From Mercenaria mercenaria (lineage: Eukaryota > Mollusca > Bivalvia > Venerida > Veneridae): a stretch of 64,000 nt of DNA. The stretch spans positions 68,433,501 to 68,497,500 of the forward strand of contig NC_069367.1 in the NCBI RefSeq assembly GCF_021730395.1, in the 5' to 3' direction. The notes below the pieces were generated by a model that was not told where the DNA came from, ran no database searches, and saw only the letters and a list, made by a program, of their open reading frames with translations. Positions 26,301-37,599 of the stretch are shown in pieces. Each line of letters begins with the position of its first letter. The first letter of the stretch is position 1. A program made the position numbers and the translations under genes.

Positions 26301-28766
26301 ATGTGTGAAGTTTGAAAGCAACTGACCGAGTAGGGACTGGGAAACCTGCTTACATGCAAAAATTCAACCTAAAATTCGAAGTTAAAAAGGCGCTAATTTT
26401 GACAAAATAAAATCTAAATTTGTGTCACTTTTCCTGAGAGGTCATCTTATTATGCCAAAGATATGTGTGAAGTTTAAAAGCATTTGGTCAATTAGTTTCT
26501 GAGAATCTGCTTACATGCAAACCATTAATCTGAAATTCTATGTTAAAAAGGGGGCATAATTATGACAAATAAAAGCTACAGTTATGTAACTTGTCCTGTG
26601 AGGTCATCTCATAATACCGGCGATATGTGAAGTTTGAAAGCATTTGGCTTAGTAGTTTCTGAGAAACTTGCTTACATGCAAAATTTAACCTGAAAGTTTG
26701 AAACGGATATAATTTAACAAAATAAAAACTAGAGTTACGTTACTTGACCGTGGTGGTCATCTCATGATGCCAAAATCATGCGTGAAGTTTGGCAGCATTG
26801 TGTCTGGTAGTTTTTGAGAAACCTGCTTAAGTGCATAACGTTAACCTTTTGTGACGCGGACACCGAAGCCAACAAAAGGTTGATTACAATAGCTTTACTA
26901 TTTGAAAAATTTCAAATAGTCGAACAATTTGAAAAATTTCTAATTGTCAAACCAAAAATGAAATAACAATATTATATCATTTTAATTCTTTATGTTAAAA
27001 AAAAAACATTTAAAAAACTGTTAAAGTACAAACTTGTCTTCAGTTAAAATACTCAGACACTTGATGACAGAAATTTCCTTCGTATTATATCTTAGGAGAA
27101 TGCAGGATTTTGCGTTTATACAAAAATTTAGCAGGACGGGGAGCCCCCTCCCACAATTTCCCCCATCCTGGCTCCCAACCAAACTTTGAAAAAAAGCTCC
27201 TATACCCTGATATACTGTGTATACACTATCTGATTCAAGGGTGCATCCAACGAACCAACCTAAAAACGGCATGCATACATTTTGGAAAGCCTACAATTTT
27301 GATCTTAAAGTATTTTAAATGAAATTCTGCTCCCTAAGCTCGCAAACCTGTTATCAGTAGTTTTGTATTAAGCTGAAGTCCAGAAGACACGCTGTCTTTT
27401 AGTTATACAATATATTTTGCTTCTTTTCACTTTCTCTACCATCCAGACTGCTTGCACCTTAAATTATGTCTAAATAGATATGACCTCTGTTTTACTTAAA
27501 AGCAGTTATTAAAAAATATAGGTGAACTTTCTCGAATTTACATCAGATAAAAAGATGTGTATTGGGTAGCTATTAGCATAATTACCTTTTAGACCCAAAG
27601 GTCTTGGTCTGCGCATGATTTTTACAGGCAAAATATATTATATTAATAATTCCCATAGGGGAAATTTTATTTCCAAATATACATTAAAAAGCACCAGAGT
27701 TACATGTACATTTCATATTTTTTCTGGGGAAGCACCCCCTCTACCCCCAAATGTATCCCTCAGCATTCATTGTTTTGGCTGGCTATGCCCCTTAAGGCTC
27801 ATTTATCATTTAAGTATCAGTCATATAGTTTATACATAAATAGCATTTTTTTACCATTTTGCTTATAGAAGTATATGACTGCTCAAAATTAGGAACTATA
27901 ATTTGAAACAGACTGCTTCTTATTAAAAGAGACTTAAATTTAGCTATCTTATGTGTACTTATTAAAGCTAATTACTCAATTACTTGCATAATGTTTTTCT
28001 TTAACGTGCTTATTAATTACAGAATAACAGAAATATATTGAAAACAAAGAAATCTTATCTTTGGTTTACTCTGACAAATTAAATATTCTGACCTTCAAGT
28101 TCTGAAAAAAACTATTCTGACCTCTCTCCTCCTCCCCCTCCCTCAGAGGTTCAAACGGTCGGCCACATACTGTTTCAGTGTGTATCTGTACAATTATACG
28201 ATTGCGAAATTTCTGTATCTTTGTTTTTTTTTAAATAACAGTCATTTGCTTCTTTTATAATTCAAACTTGTTTAATTATATTTTTATACAAATTTCTATT
28301 GGTAGAAACTGTTACCTTATGAAGGGCTTAAAACGGACATACCAGGATTTCTAAGTAAACACTGTCAAAGTTTAGCAAATTTTGGTTTCCATAGCAAACC
28401 AAAAAACATTAAAAACATTCCATTCGAAACGCGTTTCGGCTTTATTTTAGTCTTCATCAAGGCAATGTCATTTGTATGAATAGTTTTTACAATGATATAC
28501 TTGAATGACATCATAACAAACAAGCCCTTTTAGCGTACAAACAAATTTATAGATTGATTCTTTAATTTAACATTAGAAAACAATTTTTGATTCTTTAGCA
28601 TCTGGATATTGCCTTCTTCTTGTGAATTTTATCACATCTTATCCAAAAGCTCAAGAGTAAATAGTTTTTAACATTTTGAAATAATATGTGGCAATCTTAA
28701 TGAGAAATAGATTAAAACCATACTAACCAAACACAGGATACAGCTTATCAATTTATCTATGTCCAT
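20317..28766 (-). CDS. Gene B: paralogue of gene A, secreted cysteine-rich peptide precursor, four exons
   Basis: Exons on the minus strand: 28766-28728 (MDIDKLISCILCL, 13 codons as in gene A, donor GTTAGT), 25588-25534 (donor GTATGT, phase 1), 21618-21340 (donor GTGAGG, phase 1) and 20465-20317 (stop TAA). The joined frame is open and encodes about 173 residues. Exon 3 is Gly/Tyr/Pro-rich at its start (RIRGPVLYGRPGLYGRYLEP), then Asn-rich, and ends NSGNVQVNQ as in gene A. Exon 4 has six cysteines spaced C-x3-C-x5-C-x6-C-x5-C-x4-C, containing CVYDPSC, with Arg before the first Cys. The exon-3 acceptor (CTGATAG) is the weakest junction; it was chosen because it keeps phase 1 and restores the RIRG alignment with gene A. 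Introns are long (about 0.9, 3.9 and 3.1 kb) and full of repeats. No family is recognised. Confidence 0.8.
21683..21700. repeat. (CACG)n microsatellite in gene B intron 2
   Basis: Four to five CACG units just upstream of exon 3. Confidence 0.7.
22862..23099. mobile_element. Short MITE-like element, 238 bp
   Basis: 18-bp terminal inverted repeats TATTCTAGCATAAAAG(C/T)G at 22,862 and 23,099, one mismatch. No coding. Target duplication not resolved. Confidence 0.5.
23357..25207. mobile_element. 1.85-kb TIR element with end hairpin and internal tandem array
   Basis: Perfect 13-bp inverted ends AGTCCCCTACTGG and CCAGTAGGGGACT. The left end is itself a 35-nt hairpin (AGTCCCC, CTGGTT, AACCAG, GGGGACT) at 23,357-23,391. 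Inside are about six units of ~157 bp (23,430-24,490), then two ~200-bp units (24,490-24,840). No transposase is seen. Lies in gene B intron 2. Confidence 0.65.
23430..24490. repeat. 157-bp tandem array with AAGGTCAAGGTCA in each unit
   Basis: Landmarks at 23,555, 23,710, 23,871, 24,028, 24,185 and 24,343. Each unit has TCCGGTCCATAACTCTGTCA-like and CTTGGCATAAATGTTC segments. Confidence 0.8.
25685..26130. repeat. 30-bp minisatellite decaying into longer units, gene B intron 1
   Basis: Clean 30-bp units ATGCTGCAATATCGATAGTA plus CCGTTACAAT start at 25,685, 25,715, 25,745, 25,775 and 25,805. Beyond that, ~40-60-bp diverged units continue to about 26,130. Confidence 0.85.
26140..26875. repeat. 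~160-bp degenerate tandem array in gene B intron 1
   Basis: Five units with GTGTGAAGTTTGAAAGCA, GAGAAACCTGCTTACATGCA and GGTCATC landmarks (26,281, 26,440, 26,602, 26,756). Ends at TTTTGTGACGCGGACACCGA. Confidence 0.75.
28425..28468 (-). repeat. GATGAAGACT ... GAAACGCGTTTCG repeat fragment
   Basis: The minus strand reads CTTGATGAAGACT then GCCGAAACGCGTTTCG. This word pair recurs in many animal repeats. No element ends are visible. Confidence 0.35.
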
Positions 28767-28887
28767 GGTGAACGAATACCAAAAAGTACCTTTAATTTAA
28801 TTGATTCGCTAAATTCACGAACAATACATTTTGTAGCAACTGTGCCCCATGAACTGCCGACACGATAGGTGATCAAACAATAAGAAA

Positions 28888-28895
28888 TACGTCAA
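28888..28895 (-). promoter_or_regulatory. TTGACGTA motif upstream of gene B
   Basis: TTGACGTAT lies about 121 bp before the ATG, with TATATATC immediately upstream (about 28,903-28,910). Shared position with genes A and C suggests a conserved core-promoter element. Confidence 0.45.
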
Positions 28896-28910
28896 CATTA
28901 GGATATATAT

Positions 28911-30569
28911 CTTTTTTATTGAGGGCTGAGCGCGAAACTATTGTATCTTATTCTTTATTTATATATTGACAAAACCCCTAATAATAAAGAGTTAAGAACG
29001 TGATTTAAAAACAATGCGGTTGGTATAAAAACCTTTAAAACAGATTAATTTTGTTGATAAGTCAACATAATGGTTGTTTAACGGAGCTTGAAGGCTGTCG
29101 TATGATCAACATTCATTGGTCCGTCCGTTATAAGACCTACTGAAAACCATATTGTCAAATTGTTCTCATAAGTTTTGTCTACAAGTAAAGATTTAAATCT
29201 TCTAATACGCATCAAAGTTACAAAAATAGACATCTGCAGTTCCCCCTTTGCATACACATGATATTATGTTTTTAATACAACAGCACACTACAAGTACCGT
29301 GTGGTGCCATTGACTGTCAACAAGTTCTTAGATTAAGTGTTGTCTTCAGGATCGTGTCATCTGTTTAATGAATTTTTACAAGTCTTGCTACGGGACATGA
29401 AGGGTGATGCACGTTCCATTTATCTTTGGGAAAAGACTAGTCTAGATCATCCATTTGTTGTTTTGCTTTTTTGCCATCTGTTAGTCACAAAAGATGGTTC
29501 CTATTGTGGCTTATTTAAGACATTTCGTTACGTCGCATTTGCATACGCGCAGTGTATGTAGTACATTTCATTGTATTTTACTTGCAATGCATCGAAACGA
29601 AATTTTGACAGTTTAATGTGATGTATTGGCGCACGCGTAAGCAGGACAAAACAAACCTATCTATCAACGCGTCATAGCAAAACATTAAACGCATTCAATT
29701 TCGTGTTATCGTGAGCGCAGTTAACAAATATTTCTCATCAAGATGAAATATAATGTTTGGCGCACAAGCAGCAACGACACTACAATTTCTTTCTGTTGCG
29801 TCTCGCATTCCGTTTCGTAACATTTCACAACATTAGTTTTTATAAGTATTCCTACCTAATAGCTTGACTGCTAGATGTTTTCTTGCAGAAAGAAAAATGT
29901 TATGACAACACAATGTGCAGTATCAGAATTTCTTTTTTAAAAATATGAGACTAGTTAGTGTTTTCGAACAAACACTTTAGATATCGAACTGTACAGGCTA
30001 AGTTACTCAATTCAATTCAAATGCGTAGCATCAAAATGTCTAATATTTTCATTAGATTGTATGATGTTTTTCTTTTATTACTATTTGTTGAATGTTACCA
30101 TTTATATCAACTTAACTGCAAATACTTTTATAGAGTCAACTTTTCTTAAGATGTAATAATTCCCAAAATTTTATTTCTCACGTGATGTCAGTTTTTTTTT
30201 TTTAATTTGCCGTCAGTGTTATTTATTTATTCCATTCTTATCAATGGCCGCCATGTATCCCGTGAACATTCTGATACCGGCGAATAATGATTTGCCAGTA
30301 ATCGCTGTCAACCTCAGTTAAAAATTCTTTAACTGGTTAAAGACAAGTGCTAAGTGATTACTTAATTCGTTTTTGAAAGAAAAAAAAAATAATTTCGTTA
30401 GAAAATTTGATTGTAATTTAAAACCCCATTGGAAAATTTGACGCAATTGCCCGTCCCCTACCTAAAACTATTTGCCTCGCATTTTATTTTTCCACATTAT
30501 AAGTGCTCATTCTGTCACCAAAACGATGAAATGTAGACCTAGTAGTATTTAAGAATTACTTAAAATTTT
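28911..30569. other. Upstream of gene B, nothing recognised
   Basis: AT-rich; short unremarkable open frames at 29,337-29,561 and 29,958-30,149. Confidence 0.5.
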
Positions 30570-31560
30570 CACTAACTTGGTTTTTCAAAGTTATAAAAAT
30601 AGAAAAAAAAAAAAGAACAGTTTCCGCTCAATAACTTAAGTTTCGATTGATGGATTGAAACTAAACTTGGCATACAAGTAGCTTATAGGACAATCATGAC
30701 AGGGATGGCATATAGGGTCATTGGGGACAGGTTCAAGTTCAGCATAACTGATTTAATTTGCATACCTAGACAATTCCATCGTTGCGAGTGGTCTAGGGCT
30801 ACATTTTGTGCTACTGTTACTGTTACTAAAGGTAGAGAAAAAACAGTTTCCTGTTAATAATTCATGTGTTGAAATTAAACTTTGCAAATAGGTAGCTTAT
30901 AGAAAACTAAGGTTGGGATTGCAAATGGTGTCAGTGGGTGAAGTTCAAGGCCAGCATTACTTATCTACTGTGAATACTTTGAAAATTCAACATACGAAGT
31001 TGGGTTATTTACCTGTGGTAATGTAGTAATTTTGGAGTGCGACGGACGAGTAGTAGTTCTTATCCCGGTCCAGGTTTTACATTTTGTTGGTAATAAAAAA
31101 GAACCATTTAGATGCCATAGTATCAAGGCAAGGTCTGTGTCACAGTTACTTAAAATAGATTTTTAATTCTTTCGCTGTAACCATCAAAAAAGGTGGTTTA
31201 CGGTTTATAACTTCAGATACGATTGGCATACTGTCACTAAACGTAGTGCACACAACTTTATTATGAAGAACTAGCTTTGGACTGAGGTCACTGTTACTGA
31301 AAATATAAATTTTTAAAGTACTTTCATTTCAATAGCCATAGTTAGGAATGACATATTGCAACAGTACTTTGTATTTAGGGAGCTTAATAGAAACAAAAAC
31401 GGTTAAGTGATTTTTTAATTGGCCTCTAGGGTCAAGGTCACTGTTAGGTCGAAGTCAATGTTGTTAGAAACGGAAACTGTTTGTAAGCTGGTTTTGGAGA
31501 ATTTCAACTTCTCTTGTTTAATATTTGACTAACTTATAAATAAGATTAAATATCGATTTT
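30570..31560. repeat. Degenerate ~200-bp repeat array
   Basis: Diverged units with GTAGCTTATAG, TTGAAA(C/T)TAAACTT and a GTCACTGTTACTGAAAATA-like landmark, four to five times. Confidence 0.5.
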
Positions 31561-31564
31561 TGTA

Positions 31565-31765
31565 TTCGCCTCAACAGCTCTGTGGTAGACTGTTCGCTTT
31601 GAGCGCGTGAAGCCGGGGGTTTGATCCCTGGTCGCGTTAAACCAAAGACGTGAAAGTGGACTGGTATAAGCGGCTTCTAGCTCGGCACTCAGTATTTAAA
31701 GGGTTGAACCAGGAGGTAAATATCTAATATTGAATACTGATTCCTAGTTTGTTGCACAAGACGTT
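31565..31765 (+). mobile_element. tRNA-derived SINE-like element
   Basis: AGCTCTGTGGTAGACTGTTC and GGGGGTTTGATCCCTGGTCG are A- and B-box-like. The body continues GTGGACTGGTATAAGCGGC. Confidence 0.5.
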
Positions 31766-32690
31766 ATAACTCGTGGTGTCTGGTGATTATATGCGACCTT
31801 AACAAAGCTTACCTTTATCTTTCCTACTCAAATCGTAAACTTCTCATGGTTTTTTTATCACGTTTACGACAATACATTTTTATGTGTTATAACAAGCTAA
31901 CAAATTGTTTGTTTGTTTTTTCATCTTCAGGGTATTATTTCATTGTTTGTAAAACCATGTCCAAACTCGCGCTGATAAAGATGCTTGAGACAAGCACCTG
32001 CGCGTCAGGAATGAAACCGAACAATCCGGGTGATATTTCGAGACCCAGGTCGTGTCAGCTTTCCTATAAATACGTAATACATGTGCAACTTTATACATTT
32101 AAATAGTTTATTCTAGTATTGCAATAACTATAGTACTGTTGAGATTGTTGTAAAGTAATGATAGTTTTCAATTAAACACATGTTATCAATTGTTGACGGC
32201 TTTCCTTTAATTTATTAACTAGAAACCAAAATACCAGTACAGTAAGTATTATTAATTTGATAACAAGCTGTAATGAAATATGGATTAGCATTTAAAAATT
32301 CAAATTGCTTCTGATATTGCTTTTTGCTGAAAATTCGATACTCATGTATCTGAATTTTATAAAAAAATTAGCTTCAATGCTTCATTTTTATGCAGAAAGG
32401 CAATATTAATTTAAGTTAGAAAAATGAAGCTAATAGAAATAGTTTTACTCTTCTAGTACTTTTTAGTTATCTGGACAAAGAATGCGTAGATTCGGATGTT
32501 TCCTAAACGTATAGTTTCCTTCGAGTTATCATTCAAACAAGAAAAATCAGTTTATCTCAGGTACCCCGTTACAAACGCTTTGCAATTTTGAATGACAAAA
32601 AAACAAAAACAATGGTAAAACAACTAATTCTCATGTGTTTTTATAAAATATAATCTGTTAATAACTAAGTTTCAAATCCTTCTTGAGAAA
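31766..32690. other. Intergenic, nothing recognised
   Basis: The open frame 31,783-32,106 has no recognisable product. Confidence 0.45.
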
Positions 32691-33330
32691 TACGAGGGTC
32701 CTGCAAAAAGTTTTGTCACTAATGGGTTTCCGTAGTTTTATTTTAGGTATTTTGAAACACTTCATTGCCCTTGAGTTGTGTGTCCAATATCTAACGATAT
32801 CCGTTTGTTTCGTGCGAATTTCTTTTCAAATGACCGAGTTATTTCAAATTGAAATACATGCAGTCACATACTTTTGCCCAAATTTTACTGTAAATTGAAA
32901 AATGGTCGAAAAAAGACTGAAATTCGTGCTATATTAAATGCCGCATTAGGCTTGATATAAATTCAAAGCAGATATTTGATGAATTGTGTGGTATATATGG
33001 ACCTCAGGCCTTTTCAATGCGCACAGTTTTTAGGTGGGTTAAAGCTTTTAAAGCTAGGAAATTATCTGTTGAAGATGCTACCGTTCTGGTAGGTCTAAAA
33101 CCTCTGTTACCAGCTGTAAAAGCTGTGGTCCAAGGATGCGCGATTGTCGGTGAAAAAATGTCGGATATCTAGAGAGTTTCTCTTTCTTTGTTGTCGGAGA
33201 ATCTGGAGATCAGTGCCTTTAAGAGATTCAAGTTTCCAATGATAAAACATCTCATGTCAATTGCCTTCTATCCATGATGCAAAGTTTAAACTATTTTGGG
33301 AGATTAACTTGGCAAAACTACTGAATCTAG
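32691..33330 (+). pseudogene. Truncated mariner-like (SETMAR-type) transposase
   Basis: Starts with TACGAGGGTCCTGCAAAAAG, a mariner-type terminal repeat. From about 32,902 the N-terminal helix-turn-helix of a mariner transposase is visible: TEIRAILNAALGL, then after a frameshift DINSKQIFDELCGIYGPQ, FRWVKAFKA(R)KLSVEDA and diverged KAVVQ, S-L-L-S blocks to about 33,290. The catalytic domain and the 3' terminal repeat are absent, so it is a dead 5' fragment. Confidence 0.75.
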
Positions 33331-34307
33331 GGCCAAGAGGCCGTCCGATTGGCATCTGAAAATGATTGAAATCACATTGTTAAAAGATAAAATGTTAACG
33401 AAGCAACGTTGTTTCCCTTAGATGAAGCTGCTGTTGCATAGCAATTCTCATACATGTCATTCATGTGACTACGCGAAAAGCGGAGTAACGCTCTATTAGC
33501 TACGATTTTTTTTACATACATCAAGACATGATGTAAAGCATGTTATTCGAACAGCCGCCGCCGTTCATATTCAGGAGCAGAGTTTCAGTCATGATGTACA
33601 TCCATTTGCTTTATACATGATTTTAACTTGTATATTAATTTTGACCCAATAGTATAGTCTGTAGTAAGTTTATTTTTTATAAACTGTTACCATCTTGCAT
33701 CTCTCGTGAATTAGGTCTGTCAAAATCAAACCGAGCCAAATACGACATCCGTGATCAAGCTACTGGTATTATAATCTGTTTATTATATACTTCCACTAAA
33801 CAAATTCACTAGGACCAAATGTTCAAGGTGAGTTACTAGAACATGTGGATGCCATTCGTTGGGCGTCCGTTGCTAGATCTAAAATAAAAATAAAAACAAA
33901 CGTTAAAGAACTTCTGCTCATGAACCGCCTGATAGATCTTCATAAAACTTTGTCTGAAATATCATGGTTAGCCAATTTCTAGATCTTGTTCAAATTGGCG
34001 CACGCTCTCTAGCCTGTTTAAGCTCTGAAACCCATGTGAAAATGAGGCGGTGTCTCTATTTTTATATTCCGTTTCGTTTCCTTTGTTATCGGTGTTGCCT
34101 TGTATGTAGATGGTGTTTCTTCATTTCATTCCACATTTTCATGTCTTACTCCTTCACTTTTTATGCACCTACCTTTTACCTTACTTTACTTACTGTCCTC
34201 ATTTTTACCCTGCCCAATCTTTAATAAAAATAAATGGATTTATTAAGCAACCAGTCTACTACCGGTATATCCTTCCACTGTAGTTTCACTTTGTGGTTTA
34301 CCTACTT
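33331..34307. other. Intergenic, nothing recognised
   Basis: The open frame 33,964-34,224 is low-complexity and not recognisable. Confidence 0.5.
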
Positions 34308-34497
34308 TTCCGTGGCCGAGTGGTTAAGAGCGCTGACTTCAAATCATTTGCCCCTCACCGATGTGGGTTCGAGCCTCGCTCGGGGCGTTGAATTCTTCAT
34401 GTGAGGAAGCCATCCAGCTGGCTTACGGAAGGTCGGTGGTTCTACCCAGGTGATGAAATAATGCACGGAGGGGCAGCTGGGGTCTTCCTCCACCATC
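34308..34497 (+). mobile_element. tRNA-derived SINE, 5' part, interrupted by the Polinton
   Basis: Head CCGTGGCCGAGTGGTTAAGA, GTGGGTTCGAGCCTCGCTCG, then body GAATTCTTCATGTGAGGAAG and AAGGTCGGTGGTTCTACCC. It runs up to CTTCCTCCACCATC, where the Polinton begins. The remainder resumes at 49,691. Confidence 0.8.
34492..34497. repeat. Polinton target-site duplication, left
   Basis: ACCATC directly before the terminal AGTAGTATAAG. The identical hexamer follows the other end at 49,691-49,696. Six-bp duplications are characteristic of Polintons. Confidence 0.85.
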
Positions 34498-34860
34498 AGT
34501 AGTATAAGAAATACCGCTTTTGGCTCAATTCTGGCCCCCCTGACCCATTGACCCTATTCTAAAAATTCCAATGCCGGACAATTTAAAACCAAAAAATAAA
34601 CAACTTTTCATAGTACTTTATGAAAACCTATAGTAAAATATGATTAAACACTTCCACCAAATATTTGCCAAAATCCTGCCAAGTGGCAGCAATGTGGCAG
34701 TCGCTGCCAACTTGACAAACTTTTGGCCAGAACGTTGCAAACACAAATTCAACCAATCAAGTCTGCCATTTTTCTGCCAAGTGGCAGAAAAGTGACAATG
34801 TCTGCCAATTGACAAACTTTTGGCAACTTTTGGCAGATTATTTTTATTGATAAAATGTAA
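34498..34860 (+). repeat. Polinton left terminal inverted repeat
   Basis: Pairs with 49,325-49,690 with about ten differences by eye. The inner half is dense in TGCCAA/TTGGCA half-sites. Confidence 0.93.
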
Positions 34861-34963
34861 GGTGGGTCTACGACCCCGGGGGAAAAAGCCTCTGGTCTTT
34901 ATCTATTTTCAATTAATAACTACATTATTAGTCTTTAAATAATTTTAAATACATTTGATATAG

Positions 34964-35300
34964 ATGATTTTACAAAATAAAATATATTGTTTGAAAGAAA
35001 GAAGATTTACTGATAATATAAATCCTCATTATGTTACAACAAAAAACGGGAGAAAAATGATAAGGGCTACTTGTTCATCTTGTGGAAAAATGAAATCAAA
35101 TTTTGTTAAAAGTACAGGGGGTAATTTAGATATTCAAAAAGCAAGTTACCTTTATTACCTAAGAAAGGTTTAACACTTCCAGGATATAATTATTGTGGGC
35201 CGGGAAAATCCCCTAGATAAGGACCCCTATCAATTTAAAACTGGATGCAGTATGTATGGACCATGATTTTTGCTATGATCAAGACTAAGTAAAGTGAATG
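34964..35300 (+). pseudogene. Polinton remnant: zinc-finger-like and PLA2-like segment
   Basis: A short frame with a CSSCGK zinc-ribbon-like motif is followed by a stretch with a YCGPG calcium-loop-like motif and an HD-type motif typical of virion-associated phospholipase A2 domains. Broken remnant. Confidence 0.5.
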
Positions 35301-35589
35301 TGACAAAAAAATGCTTTCCAATTTAAATAAAACTAAATAAAAAACTTTTGGGGGAAAAGATTGCAAAACATTTAGTTGTAAAAACCTATAATTAAAACAA
35401 AATACACATTGGGTTGGGGACAGGACGACATTTCCCCTAGGGGTTAACGCCCAGACAAAAAAAAAAATCAAAAAGGGAAAAGGGGGTAGAGTATACCCCC
35501 GAAAAATTGGAGCGATGAATTAGCAGAAGAATTACACAAACCAATTAAAAGAAAATTTAGGAAACAAAAGAGTGATAGTTAATGAATTG

Positions 35590-36478
35590 ATGATATTTGG
35601 GTCAGTGATTTAGTTGACATGAAAGCTTTTTCAAAATATAATAAAGGAGTAAATACTTGTTAACCGTTATTGATATATTTAGTAAATATGCTTGGGTTAT
35701 TCCATTTAAAGAATAAAAAAATGGAGAATCTTTTACTGAAGCATTTGAAAAAATAATTTCTGAAGATGAATTAGGGACAAAAGTCCCCGAAGACTGCAAG
35801 GATTCCAAAAAAATTTAGGGGGGTAGATGAAGGAAAAGAATTTTATAATAAAAAGTTTTGATTCATTTTTGAAAAAAAATAAAATTAATATGTATCATAC
35901 ATTTAATGAAGGAAAGGCTGTAGTAATAGAAAGATTTAATAGAAGTTTAAAAAGAATAATGTGGAAATATTTTACAGCAAATAATATTATACTTATTTAA
36001 ATAATTTGCAGGATATGGTTGAGAAATATAACAAAACAAAATTCTAGTATAAAAATGAGACCAACCGAAGCTAGTAAAAACTTAAATAAAGGTACTGTTT
36101 ACTTTAATTTATATGGTGATTAAAAGATATCAAAGAGCAAAGCAAAATTTAAAATTGGTGATCGGGTCGCTTAAGTAAACTTAAAAGACATTTTTAAAAA
36201 AGGATATACACCAAACTGGACAGAGGAAATATTTTAAATTATAAAATTAATATACAAATCCCAGAACCCTACATATTAAGATTTAAATGATGAAATAATT
36301 CAAAGGGTTTATTTTATGAACAAGAACTTTTACCTTACTACACAAAAAGTTTTTAGAATAGAAAAAGTTATTAGACGAGATATAAGAAAAAAAAAAGCTT
36401 TAGTAAAATGGAAAGGTTACAATGGGAAAAAATTAAAAGTTGGGTTCCGTTTAGCGATCTTGAACAAATTTAATTTAG
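35590..36478 (+). pseudogene. Polinton remnant: retroviral-like integrase with chromodomain
   Basis: Segments of an rve-type integrase core are recognisable from about 35,600. A chromodomain-like C-terminus (ALVKWKGYN) lies near 36,400. In Polintons this enzyme inserts the element and makes the 6-bp duplication. Broken. Confidence 0.75.
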
Positions 36479-37560
36479 AAATAAAAGTTTAAATTTTATA
36501 AATGAGCAATAAAAATCTAAATTTTTAATAAATGGAAATAGAAACAATAGATCAATTAATTATTTACTTAACTAAACTAGCTGCTGCTTACAGAAAAAGT
36601 TATTAAATTTTGTGGGAGAGTAAATCTGGATTATAATTACCCGCAGGTATTTTTGGTTTTCGCTGCATTAGTACTTGTTCCAGCGTTTCCTATATTGTAG
36701 CAGTTGCTGGCGCTGTTCCATCAGTTTTTACCATATTTACTAACAGACTAAAAATTGACGACAAGAAATTTTTTTTAAAATCAAACACACAAAAATAAAA
36801 AAACTTATAACAAAAAGCACGGATTGGAAAAGTAAATAAAGAAGATCCAAATAAAGTTATTTAGGATTTTTTACAATACTATTAGAAATGCAGAAAGAAA
36901 ACAATTATTCAAAACCTCTTGAATGCATATGAAGGAATTTAAACTTAACGGATATAAAAGTAAAAAAGAAGAAGAGCTGTATTAAATTTTACGTGTGTTT
37001 TTTAAAGATTTTTTTCATAAGTATATTATTATGATGGTTAATAAAAAGGTAGATAGAATGATTATGCCAAAATTATCTAGCACTTTAGGAGAAATAATGA
37101 ATCCAGATGAAAATTCATTAAGAAAGTTCTTTAAAAAAAGAATGTTATTAAATCAAAACTTGATCAAATAGTTAGCGATGAATATTAAAATCATGTCATG
37201 TAAATTACAAAATGTATAGATCCTTATCTTCGTTAAAAGAAAATTTATTGAATGGGACTGTGGTTGTCTATTAACTGAAGAAGAAAAATGATGAAAATTA
37301 GGGGATTGTCCCAGACCAAAAAATTATCGAAAAAAATCCTAAAAAAGTTATTGTAACCGATTGGATACTAATGAAAAAAAAATATATAGAAGCCTTACAA
37401 GCATCTAAAGAATTTGGTATTATGCTGGGTTAATAAAAATGTGTTTTGAAGGGACCAAACCGGAAGTAAAATGTGGAATATCAAAAGTTAATGGAAAAGA
37501 TATAAATTTAAATATTTATTTCTTCTTAAAGATAATTTAAAACTTTATTTATTTTATTTT
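36479..37560 (+). other. Polinton interior, unrecognised remnants
   Basis: Includes a hydrophobic segment around 36,640-36,760 (AVAGAVPSVF) and basic segments near 37,020-37,150. No family named. Confidence 0.35.
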
Positions 37561-37599
37561 TTTTTTAATTATTTTTTTAATTATTTTTTTAATCCTTTT

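Noticed and set aside
34311-34390. Possible tRNA-Leu/Ser gene
   Set aside because: Same reason: it continues into the SINE body seen also at 7,065 and 57,340.
35590-36478. Separate LTR retroelement suggested by the integrase
   Set aside because: It lies within the Polinton TIRs beside protein-primed PolB and capsid genes, with no LTRs or reverse transcriptase.
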